DNA from: UBA11222 sp049323435
Lineage (GTDB): Bacteria > Pseudomonadota > Alphaproteobacteria > UBA11222
NCBI GenBank assembly: GCA_049323435.1
Contig: JBMOMX010000012.1
Location: 324,371 to 388,370 of the forward strand
Length of the DNA stretch: 64,000 bases
Reading direction: 5' to 3'
This document shows, one piece after another, positions 8,800 through 15,757 of the stretch; within the stretch, counting starts at the first letter, position 1, and every line of letters begins with the position of its first letter. The notes beneath the pieces are model-generated. The model did not search any database, was not told where the DNA came from, and saw only the letters and a program-made list of their open reading frames with translations. A program made the translations under genes and the position numbers.

Positions 8800-9025
8800 T
8801 GAGAGACTCCGTCTGCCTGTATGTTTCTCACCCGATACAACGCGCATCGGGCGGAATGGTTTTTTTCTTCCTGAGTTGCCCAACCCCCCTGAAAAACAGG
8901 CTGGTCCGGGAAACATTTATGGCACATCTCGAATCTCACTAGCGATTCTGACACCCCACAAACTCATACGAGCATGTTAGCCCATATAATTTCAAGATTT
9001 CATTAATATAGGCGCTAAATGCCTA

Positions 9026-9652
9026 TTATACACCCTCTTCCGGCGCTGGACGCTTTTCGACCACCTTGTCTATAATGCCGAACTCCAGGGCCATTTCTGC
9101 GGTCATAAAATTATCCCGTTCCAGCGCAACCTCAACTTTATCTATGGCCAGGCCGGTATGACGGGCATAAATCTGATTAAGCCGCTGTTTTAATGAACGA
9201 ATTTCTTCGGCATGGAGAAGAATATCCGTAGCCTGCCCCTGAAATCCGCCCGATGGCTGATGCAGCATGACACGCGCATTAGGAAGCGCATAGCGCTGAC
9301 CTTTTTCACCCGCACAAAGCAGCAGCGAGCCCATGGACGCCGCCTGCCCCACGCACAGGGTTGAAACGGCCGGGCGGATATATTGCATCGTATCATAAAT
9401 GCCCAGACCGGAAGTCACGACACCGCCGGGCGAATTGATATATATGAAAATCTCTTTTTTCGGATTTTCAGCTTCCAGAAACAGCAATTGCGCCGTTACC
9501 AGCGTGGCCATATGGTCTTCGATCGGTCCGGTTATGAAAATAATCCGCTCTTTCAGCAGGCGCGAAAAAATATCATAAGCCCGCTCCCCACGGCCGGTCT
9601 GCTCCACGACCATGGGAACAAGGTTCATATAGGTTTCGACTGGATCTCGCAT
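9026..9652 (-). CDS. clpP: ATP-dependent Clp protease proteolytic subunit ClpP
   Basis: The 208-residue serine peptidase starts at MRDPVETYMNLVPMV; the frame is open 13 codons further, but AGGAAA lies just before the ATG at 9652. Catalytic Ser is in GQAASMGSLLL and His in MLHQPSGG, with the family IYINSPGG loop. Fourteen subunits form the chamber that degrades substrates delivered by ClpX. It lies between tig and clpX on the same strand, with gaps of about 190 and 225 bases, so each gene may have its own promoter. Confidence 0.97.
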   Translation of the reverse strand: MRDPVETYMNLVPMVVEQTGRGERAYDIFSRLLKERIIFITGPIEDHMATLVTAQLLFLEAENPKKEIFIYINSPGGVVTSGLGIYDTMQYIRPAVSTLCVGQAASMGSLLLCAGEKGQRYALPNARVMLHQPSGGFQGQATDILLHAEEIRSLKQRLNQIYARHTGLAIDKVEVALERDNFMTAEMALEFGIIDKVVEKRPAPEEGV

Positions 9653-9843
9653 GGTTTGTTTCCTAGGCTTTGGTCCGTTACTTGGGCTCATTTAAGGCAG
9701 GTGAGTTCAGATCGAAGCGCAACACCCGGCGCCGCCCCGGACTTGATCAGAGGGGACACTATCAGGGACGGTGCTGTGATTGTAGCATGCATTGGTCTAT
9801 TATCATCTGGCAGAAACAGAATATATCCGGGGCGGGTTAATAT

Positions 9844-11172
9844 CTATTCCCCGTCTTCCGGATCCTTGAACAATTCTTCGCGGCTTACGGGAACATCGGT
9901 GATCTGCGCCAGTTCGAGGATGAAATCGACGACCTTGTCCTCATATAATGGCGCCCGCAAAGCCGCCAGCGCCTGCGGATTTTTCTGATAATATTCGAAC
10001 AGCATCTTTTCCTGTCCCGGAAACTGCGAAGCCTGGCGGAAAAGCGCCTCGCGCATGGCGTCTTCACCAACAGTGATATTGTTGCGTTGACCAATTTCCG
10101 CCAGCAACAGTCCAAGCCGCACCCGGCGATCCGCGATGACGCGGTATTCGGCGCGCAAATCCTCTTCGGATTTATCCTGATCCGCCAGTGTTTGCCCGCG
10201 CCGTTGAAGCTCCTGATTGAATTGCTGCCAGATCTGTTCTTCTTCCGCCGCCAGCATGCCGGGGGGCACTTCAAAAATATGCGCCTTATCCAGCGCGTCC
10301 AGCAGATTGCGTTTCAGGCGCGACCGGCTGATGGATTTATAATCCGTGCCGATGCGTTCCTGCATCGCCTCGCGCAGCTTTTCAAGACTTTCCAGGCCAA
10401 GCTTGGCGGCAAAGGCGTCATCAATCACGACGGGTTCCGGCGCGCGCACCTGATGCACCTTCACATCGAAAACCGCATCCTTTCCGGCCAGATGTTTCGC
10501 GCCATAATCTTCGGGAAAAGTAACTTTCAATTGTCTTTCTTCGCCTTTTTTGGCGCCAGTAAGCTGTTCCTCAAATCCCGGAATGAACATTTTCTGCCCG
10601 ATCTGAACGCTGACATTTTCAGACTTGCCGCCTTCAAACTGCACGCCGTCAATCTTGCCATCATAATCGATCACCACCACATCGCCTTCTTCAGCGCCGG
10701 CGTCATCGGGCTTGTCCGCAAATGCGCGCTGCTGTTCGGCCAAACGCTGAATGGCCTCATCGGCTTCATCGGCCTTTAACTCGGTAACCGGGCGTTCAAG
10801 CTTCAGCGTGGAAAAGTCCATCGGCTCGATAACCGGCAACACTTCCACTTCAAGCTTGTATTCCAGATCGGAATTATCCTCGAATTTAACCAGATCGATT
10901 TTGGGCTGCATGGCAGGTTTCAGATCATGCTGACGCAAGGCGCTCTGGGTCGCTTCTTCAACGGCCGCCTGCATTATTTCACCGCGTATGCCCTGCCCGT
11001 ACAGCTGTTTCAGCAGGGAGACGGGCACCTTGCCACGGCGAAAGCCCTTGATCTGAACCGATTGCTTGAGCTGCATCAGGCGCGCATCGGTGCGCTCCGC
11101 CAGGGTTTGGGCCTCGACGACAATCGTGAAAGCGTGTTTCAGGCCATCGGCGCTGGTTTGAGTGATTTGCAT
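9844..11172 (-). CDS. tig: Trigger factor, ribosome-associated chaperone
   Basis: The 442-residue protein shows the three trigger-factor domains: the N-terminal ribosome-binding domain with the GFRRGKVP signature (near residue 44), a central FKBP-like peptidyl-prolyl isomerase (GDVVVIDYDGKIDG and later FPEDYGAKHLAGKDAVFDV), and a helical C-terminal arm region ending in an acidic tail. It binds nascent chains at the ribosome exit. It is first in the minus-strand quality-control cluster, the usual bacterial position. Confidence 0.96.
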   Translation of the reverse strand: MQITQTSADGLKHAFTIVVEAQTLAERTDARLMQLKQSVQIKGFRRGKVPVSLLKQLYGQGIRGEIMQAAVEEATQSALRQHDLKPAMQPKIDLVKFEDNSDLEYKLEVEVLPVIEPMDFSTLKLERPVTELKADEADEAIQRLAEQQRAFADKPDDAGAEEGDVVVIDYDGKIDGVQFEGGKSENVSVQIGQKMFIPGFEEQLTGAKKGEERQLKVTFPEDYGAKHLAGKDAVFDVKVHQVRAPEPVVIDDAFAAKLGLESLEKLREAMQERIGTDYKSISRSRLKRNLLDALDKAHIFEVPPGMLAAEEEQIWQQFNQELQRRGQTLADQDKSEEDLRAEYRVIADRRVRLGLLLAEIGQRNNITVGEDAMREALFRQASQFPGQEKMLFEYYQKNPQALAALRAPLYEDKVVDFILELAQITDVPVSREELFKDPEDGE

Positions 11173-11416
11173 GAAGCGTTCCAGTTACAATAATGCGGTT
11201 AAAATGGCTGCCAAAGCGGCGGGCCTCTCCGGATGGCGCCGCCTTTCAGAAGAGGCATACCCCGGTTATTTCCCGGCTGCAAGTAAAGGCTTTCACACAC
11301 GCCACGGGGGGAAGCAGGCATGAAGGGGCGCGGGCCATGTCCGTGCCGGTGCGGCTGTTGTTAACCGGCAAGCGCATCCACCTTCCGGCACAGGTATGGC
11401 AGTCAAAACCCGGCCT

Positions 11417-12334
11417 TCATGGCCCATGAGATTTTGGCTGTTCGATAAGGTCATATTTGTGGAAAAACGCAATCAAAAATCGCATTAACTGATTGAAATC
11501 AATGTCATTATGTCCTTTATCAGGAAAATAGAAAATTTCTTTCGGCTGTGGCGCCTGGTCATACAATGCCTTTGCGGATGCAACGGGCACGAGTGCGTCA
11601 GTTTCGCCGTGAACTATAAGCAAGGGCACGTTAAAACGCGCAATCTTGCCAATAGAATCGAATTTATCCGCCAGTAACGCATCAACCGGCAGCCAGGGAT
11701 AAAGGGACGCCGCAACATCGGATATTGAGGCGAACGGGGATGGCAGTATCACTGCGCGGACGGGATATTCCACCGCCGTCTGCACCGCAACGCCGGTTCC
11801 GATCGATTCACCATACAGAACAAGCTGCGCGGGCTTGAGGGAAAAAGCTTCCACGGCATGCTGTATCACGGCGCGGGCATCCATATAAAATCCCTGCTCG
11901 GAGGGGCTGCCCTGGCTGTGCCCATAGCCCCGGTAGCTCAGCCCCAGAACCCCGATCCCGGCATCTGCCAGCAACCGGAAAAAAGCCGCACGCGCGCCAA
12001 GATGGCCCGCATTCCCATGAAAATGAATGAGTGTCGGCGCGCCTTCATGCGCCGGCCGGTACCAGGCCTGTAGCACTGTTCCATCCTTGCTGCGCAAGCG
12101 CACATCTTCAAAATCAGCCAACCCGTAAAATTCGGGCGGCTGGATATCCGTGCGCGGAAAATACAGCAAGTGCCGCTGAAACACCCACATGACCAGACAT
12201 AGCAGCGCATAACCGATCAACAGGCTCTGGAGAAATTTCAACGGTCTGATCCGGGGAAGCGGCATTAAGACCCATGCGCGTTTTAACGGATTAAAACAGA
12301 TCCAGTTCCCCTTCGCCAAAGCTTCGGGAGACAT
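11417..12334 (-). CDS. Membrane-anchored alpha/beta hydrolase (YfhR/Bem46-like)
   Basis: The protein has a single hydrophobic segment (FLQSLLIGYALLCLVMWVF), then a serine hydrolase fold. The nucleophile elbow is GESIG, the acid probably D in HGETDALVP and the base H in DKGHNDI; the oxyanion region is HFHGNAGHLG. The family has esterase-like activity of uncertain substrate. Starts at 12334 or at a later ATG at 12265 (MPLPRIRPL) are both possible; neither has a strong RBS. It lies between tig and tRNA-Leu on the same strand. Confidence 0.8.
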   Translation of the reverse strand: MSPEALAKGNWICFNPLKRAWVLMPLPRIRPLKFLQSLLIGYALLCLVMWVFQRHLLYFPRTDIQPPEFYGLADFEDVRLRSKDGTVLQAWYRPAHEGAPTLIHFHGNAGHLGARAAFFRLLADAGIGVLGLSYRGYGHSQGSPSEQGFYMDARAVIQHAVEAFSLKPAQLVLYGESIGTGVAVQTAVEYPVRAVILPSPFASISDVAASLYPWLPVDALLADKFDSIGKIARFNVPLLIVHGETDALVPVASAKALYDQAPQPKEIFYFPDKGHNDIDFNQLMRFLIAFFHKYDLIEQPKSHGP

Positions 12335-12362
12335 TGTTTCGCCGGAGACCGCCTTCGTGCGA

Positions 12363-12383
12363 CTTACGCCAAGTAGGCGTAAG
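12363..12383. repeat. Hairpin downstream of tRNA-Leu
   Basis: CTTACGCC-AAGTA-GGCGTAAG is a perfect 8-bp stem 24 bases past the tRNA-Leu 3' end (minus strand). A second inverted pair, CCACCC (12384-12389) and GGGTGG (12405-12410), overlaps the CCA end. These may terminate the tRNA transcript or belong to a dispersed intergenic repeat. Confidence 0.45.
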
Positions 12384-12407
12384 CCACCCGAAGCCGAAGG
12401 CGTAGGG

Positions 12408-12492
12408 TGGTGCGGACGAAGGGACTCGAACCCCCACGACTTGCGTCACCAGAACCTAAATCTGGCGTGTCTACCAGTTCCACCACGTCCGC
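12408..12492 (-). tRNA. tRNA-Leu (anticodon TAG)
   Basis: The reverse strand folds into an 85-nt class II tRNA: acceptor GCGGACG with CGTCCGC, D-arm with AACTGGTAGAC, anticodon stem CCAGA/TCTGG around loop TTTAGGT (anticodon TAG), long variable arm TGACGCAAGTCGT, T-loop TTCGAGT, discriminator A and encoded CCA. A degraded second copy lies at 14123-14204. Confidence 0.95.
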
Positions 12493-12560
12493 CGGAGATA
12501 CGCTTCTATAACACAAACTACCGATTTGCCGTCCAGACTGATTGAATTATCTAAAAATCA

Positions 12561-12615
12561 TTGCCTTGCAGCGAAAGCCTATATATTTTAGCTTATGTCA
12601 AGGTTTGACATAAGC
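12561..12615 (+). promoter_or_regulatory. parDE promoter with palindromic operator
   Basis: A perfect 11-base inverted repeat, GCTTATGTCAA and TTGACATAAGC separated by GGT, spans 12591-12615. A possible promoter, TTGCCT (12561) with a 17-base spacer to TATTTT (12584), would start transcription inside the palindrome. Antitoxins of this class usually repress their own operon by binding such a palindrome, so it is the likely ParD operator. Confidence 0.65.
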
Positions 12616-12634
12616 GGAATGGTTGGAGGCGGTT

Positions 12635-12886
12635 TTGGCGACCAATGTGCATCTTACACCGGAACTGGAATCTTTTGCCCGCGAATGCGTCGAAACCGGG
12701 CGTTACAACAATGTGAGCGAGGTGGTCCGTTCAGCGCTGCGCCTGTTGCAGGACACCGAGCAGCGGCGGCTGCATTTTCAGGCCATGCTCCGCGAAACAG
12801 AGGATGAGGCTATCCGGGATGGCGGCCATTCGCTTGAATCAGTTCTGGAAGAGGCGGATAGCATCATCATTGCTCCCACCCGGTGA
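12635..12886 (+). CDS. parD: ParD-like antitoxin (type II, ribbon-helix-helix)
   Basis: The protein starts MATNVHLTPELESFARECV and continues with the ParD core GRYNNVSEVVRSALRLLQ, a ribbon-helix-helix DNA-binding unit; the acidic C-terminal half should wrap the toxin. I place the start at the TTG at 12635 because GGAGG lies 6 bases upstream and the result aligns with ParD N-termini; an in-frame TTG at 12623 lacks an RBS. Length is 83 residues. The stop overlaps the toxin start by 4 bases (GTGA), which implies translational coupling. Confidence 0.88.
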   Translation: MATNVHLTPELESFARECVETGRYNNVSEVVRSALRLLQDTEQRRLHFQAMLRETEDEAIRDGGHSLESVLEEADSIIIAPTR

Positions 12887-13185
12887 GTGCGGCGCAATTT
12901 GCGCCGCGTGCACGGCGCGATCTTCTTGCGGCTCTGCGCTGGATAGCAAAGGATAATCCCGCTGCGGCCAGGGCATTACGGGATGCGGTCGCCCGCGCCG
13001 CCGAAAATATTTTCGCCCATCCGGAAATCGGCCCGCACCGGCCGGAATTTGCCGCGCCGCCCTACCGCTTTTTAAGCCTGACGGGGTTCCCCTACCTTGT
13101 CATTTATACGCCGGAACACAATCCCCCGCTCATTCTGCGCATACTGCACGCAGCTAGAGATTTACCCGACATATTACAGCCATAG
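12883..13185 (+). CDS. parE: ParE/RelE-superfamily toxin
   Basis: The 100-residue protein starts with GTG overlapping the parD stop. Family features are the N-terminal FAPRARRDLLAALRWIA helix, NPAAARALRDAV, the central HPEIGPHRPEF, and the C-terminal strand pair YLVIYTPE and LILRILHAARDL. ParE toxins poison DNA gyrase; RelE relatives cleave mRNA, and this sequence is nearer ParE. The pair sits between a functional and a degenerate tRNA-Leu. Confidence 0.87.
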   Translation: MSAAQFAPRARRDLLAALRWIAKDNPAAARALRDAVARAAENIFAHPEIGPHRPEFAAPPYRFLSLTGFPYLVIYTPEHNPPLILRILHAARDLPDILQP

Positions 13186-13274
13186 GGACGCTTTTAAATA
13201 TTAGCGTCCCCTTTAATTCAGAATATATTACACCTCTACAATGTGGGACTGAACAGCTAGGCCAAAATCTTGGT

Positions 13275-14063
13275 CTAGGCTTTTCGAAACGGGAATAGCA
13301 TCTGGCCGGTAAAGCCCTCTGGCACACTATTGCCGGCCAGGCCAAAGCTTTCTGGCAACCGCCCTTGCGGCATGAAAAAGGTGCCAAAAAGCACGTCGAA
13401 AATGGAAAACAGTCCTGCAAAATTTTTGTTCAAACCTTCGTGCTGCGCCGTATGGTGCCAGCGGTGAAATACCGGGCTGGCAATGATGCGGCCAAATTTG
13501 CCAAACGACCAGCCGACATTGGCATGCAGCATGATCGCATAAAATGTAAGGAAGGGCGCATAGGCTGCTATGGCGATCGGGCTGAACCCCAGAGCCAGAA
13601 TGACCACTACTTGCGGCACCCGCATCAGCAGGTCGTTGACCGGATGCAATCGCACCGAAGAAAGCCAGTCCAGACTGACCGAGCTGTGATGGATGGCGTG
13701 GAACGCCCATAGCCGCCCCTGATGAAACGCGCGGTGCATCCAATAGCCGATAAAATCGCCGATCAGCACAATCTGTATGGCCTGCACCCATAAGGGCTGG
13801 CGCGACAGCAGCGTATCCCTTTCCAGCAGAAACGTCTTGATCGTGGACATATCTTGCTGAAACGCCACAAACAACAACACTCCAATAGATATTCGCGTAA
13901 TGTTTTTTGAGATAAGCGGCGTTATGAACCAGTAGATCAGGTCTGTTTGTAAGTCTTTCCGGGATTTTTTCTGAGCAGTATTAGCGCAGAATAAATATTC
14001 GATCAGCCAGAACAGGACTGATAAAATCATCAGTGCTATAAATATTCTGGCAATATCGGACAT
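13275..14063 (-). CDS. Sterol desaturase/fatty acid hydroxylase family membrane protein
   Basis: The 262-residue integral membrane protein has several hydrophobic segments and the di-iron histidine motifs of the family: HRAFH (about residue 113), HAIHH (about 126) and HRWHH plus QHEG (about 203). These ligate two irons that hydroxylate or desaturate lipids. The substrate cannot be read from the sequence. AAGGATGAT precedes the ATG. It converges with parE and lies between the two tRNA-Leu copies. Confidence 0.85.
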   Translation of the reverse strand: MSDIARIFIALMILSVLFWLIEYLFCANTAQKKSRKDLQTDLIYWFITPLISKNITRISIGVLLFVAFQQDMSTIKTFLLERDTLLSRQPLWVQAIQIVLIGDFIGYWMHRAFHQGRLWAFHAIHHSSVSLDWLSSVRLHPVNDLLMRVPQVVVILALGFSPIAIAAYAPFLTFYAIMLHANVGWSFGKFGRIIASPVFHRWHHTAQHEGLNKNFAGLFSIFDVLFGTFFMPQGRLPESFGLAGNSVPEGFTGQMLFPFRKA

Positions 14064-14122
14064 ATCATCCTTCGCTCATGCGCAGATCATCGCCGGGCAT
14101 GCAGCCAGGCGCGGCCAAAATG

Positions 14123-14204
14123 TGGCGCGGACAAGGGGACGCGCCACACGACTTGCGTCACCATAGCCTAAACCTGGCGTATCTGCCAGTTCCACCATGT
14201 CCGC
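14123..14204 (-). pseudogene. Degenerate tRNA-Leu(TAG) copy
   Basis: The reverse strand matches the tRNA-Leu at 12408-12492 through the acceptor 5' strand, D-arm (AACTGGCAGAT), anticodon region (TTTAGGC, TAG retained) and long variable arm (GACGCAAGTCGT). The T-arm has lost 3 nt and has no TTCGA loop, the anticodon stem has a mismatch, and the discriminator is G instead of A. The acceptor stem still pairs perfectly (GCGGACA/TGTCCGC) and CCA is present. It is a paralogue that is very probably non-functional. It has the same orientation as the intact gene, 1.7 kb away. Confidence 0.8.
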
Positions 14205-14241
14205 CGGGTAGAGTTCTCTAAAACATATTGCTTCTGCACGG

Positions 14242-15741
14242 CTAGCTGATTTGAGAAGCAAGCCGCCTGAAAACCCGCGGCATGGCGGGGGCCAGATCCT
14301 CGGCGATCAGGCCGCGCCCCACCAGATTGGCGCATTCACCATGGCACCAGACCGCCGCACAGGCGGCTTCGAACCCCGGCATGCCTTGCGCCAGCAGTCC
14401 CAGCACAAAGCCCGCCAGAACGTCGCCAGAACCCGCCGTGGCCAGCCAGGGCGGGGCATTGCCGTTGATCGCGGCGCGGCCATCCGGGCTGGCGATCACT
14501 GTGTCGGCGCCCTTCAGGATTATTACGGACCCGGACCGTTCTGCGGCGGCGCGGGCGCGGGCCAGCTTATCCCGCCCGGTGGCTTTTGCGTTTAGATCCT
14601 TGAACAGGCGGTAAAACTCACCTTCATGTGGGGTTAGGACGCATTGCTCATCCAACAGATCAAATAATTGCAGCGGCGAGTCTTCAAATGATGTCAGCGC
14701 ATCGGCATCCAGCACCAGCCTGCGCCCCTGCCCCCGCGCCGCCGCGATCTTGTCGCGGGTGGCCTGCCCCACACCCAGCCCCGGCCCCAGCAGCACGGCG
14801 TTGAAGCGTGTGTCGGTCAGCATGTCGGCAAGCCCCGCCGCGCCATCCACCTTGCGGTTCATGACGGCGGTCAGGCTGGCGGCATAGGTGGAAAACGCGT
14901 CCGGGGGTGCGGCCACCGTCACCAGCCCCGCCCCGATGCGCAGCGCACCATAGGCCGCCAAGCGGGTTGCGCCGGTCACGGCAAGCCCGCCACCCGCCAC
15001 CGCGGCATGGCCATGCGTATATTTGTGATCACCCGGCCCGCGCCGGGGAAACTTCGCAGCCCATAATGCGGGCGCATTGGCAAAAGTTTGCGGCGCAATC
15101 GCCTCCAGCACCGATGGCGGCGTGCCAATATCCTTCACCTGAACTTCACCACATAAATCCCTGCCAGGTAGTAATAAATGTCCGGGTTTACGACGAAAAA
15201 ATGTGACGGTCAGATCGGCCTGCAAGGCGTCGCCCAGAATGGCGCCGCTATCGCCATGCACGCCGCTCGGCACATCGACGGCGCAGACCGGATTGCCGCC
15301 AGAGCGCACTGCCGTGATCACATTCAGCGCCACGCCATCGAGCGGCCGCGCCAGCCCCGCACCGAACATCGCGTCCACCACCAGATCGCCTGACCGGATC
15401 AGTGCCGGGTCAAGCGCCGCAACAGGCCCGTCCCATTTTGCCGCCGCCAGCGCCGCATCGCCCTTCAACGCCGCGACCGGACCGAGCAGGCCCAACGTCA
15501 CCCGCCAGCCGCGCGCCGCCAAATGCCGCGCAATCACAAAGCCATCGCCGCCATTATTGCCAGGACCGCACAGCACCGAGACCGGCCCGGCCGGCCAGCG
15601 CGCCTGGATCGCCAATGCGCAGGCCAGTCCCGCCCGCTCCATCAGATCAATACCGGCAATGCCGCCCGCAATCGCCAGCCGGTCGGCCTCATACATTTCG
15701 GCATTGCTCAGCAGCATTGTGCGGGAAAGGTTTTCTTGCAT
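14242..15741 (-). CDS. nnrD: Bifunctional NAD(P)H-hydrate epimerase/dehydratase
   Basis: The roughly 500-residue protein joins two enzymes that repair hydrated NAD(P)H. The N-terminal YjeF epimerase half (to about residue 210) has VLCGPGNNGGDGFVIARHLA and AVDVPSGVHGDSG. The C-terminal ribokinase-like dehydratase has TGATRLAAYGALRIGAGLVT, LLGPGLG, LTPHEGEF and the ATP-binding LATAGSGDVLAG. I start at the ATG at 15741; ATG 15714 (MLLSNAEMYEAD) is closer to the conserved beginning, and neither has a clear RBS. It follows the glutaminase by a few bases and is probably cotranscribed. Confidence 0.92.
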   Translation of the reverse strand: MQENLSRTMLLSNAEMYEADRLAIAGGIAGIDLMERAGLACALAIQARWPAGPVSVLCGPGNNGGDGFVIARHLAARGWRVTLGLLGPVAALKGDAALAAAKWDGPVAALDPALIRSGDLVVDAMFGAGLARPLDGVALNVITAVRSGGNPVCAVDVPSGVHGDSGAILGDALQADLTVTFFRRKPGHLLLPGRDLCGEVQVKDIGTPPSVLEAIAPQTFANAPALWAAKFPRRGPGDHKYTHGHAAVAGGGLAVTGATRLAAYGALRIGAGLVTVAAPPDAFSTYAASLTAVMNRKVDGAAGLADMLTDTRFNAVLLGPGLGVGQATRDKIAAARGQGRRLVLDADALTSFEDSPLQLFDLLDEQCVLTPHEGEFYRLFKDLNAKATGRDKLARARAAAERSGSVIILKGADTVIASPDGRAAINGNAPPWLATAGSGDVLAGFVLGLLAQGMPGFEAACAAVWCHGECANLVGRGLIAEDLAPAMPRVFRRLASQIS

Positions 15742-15757
15742 TGATAACAAGCTACAA

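Noticed and set aside
14123..14204. Functional second tRNA-Leu
   Set aside because: The T-arm has lost its TTCGA loop and 3 nt, the anticodon stem is mismatched and the discriminator is G.
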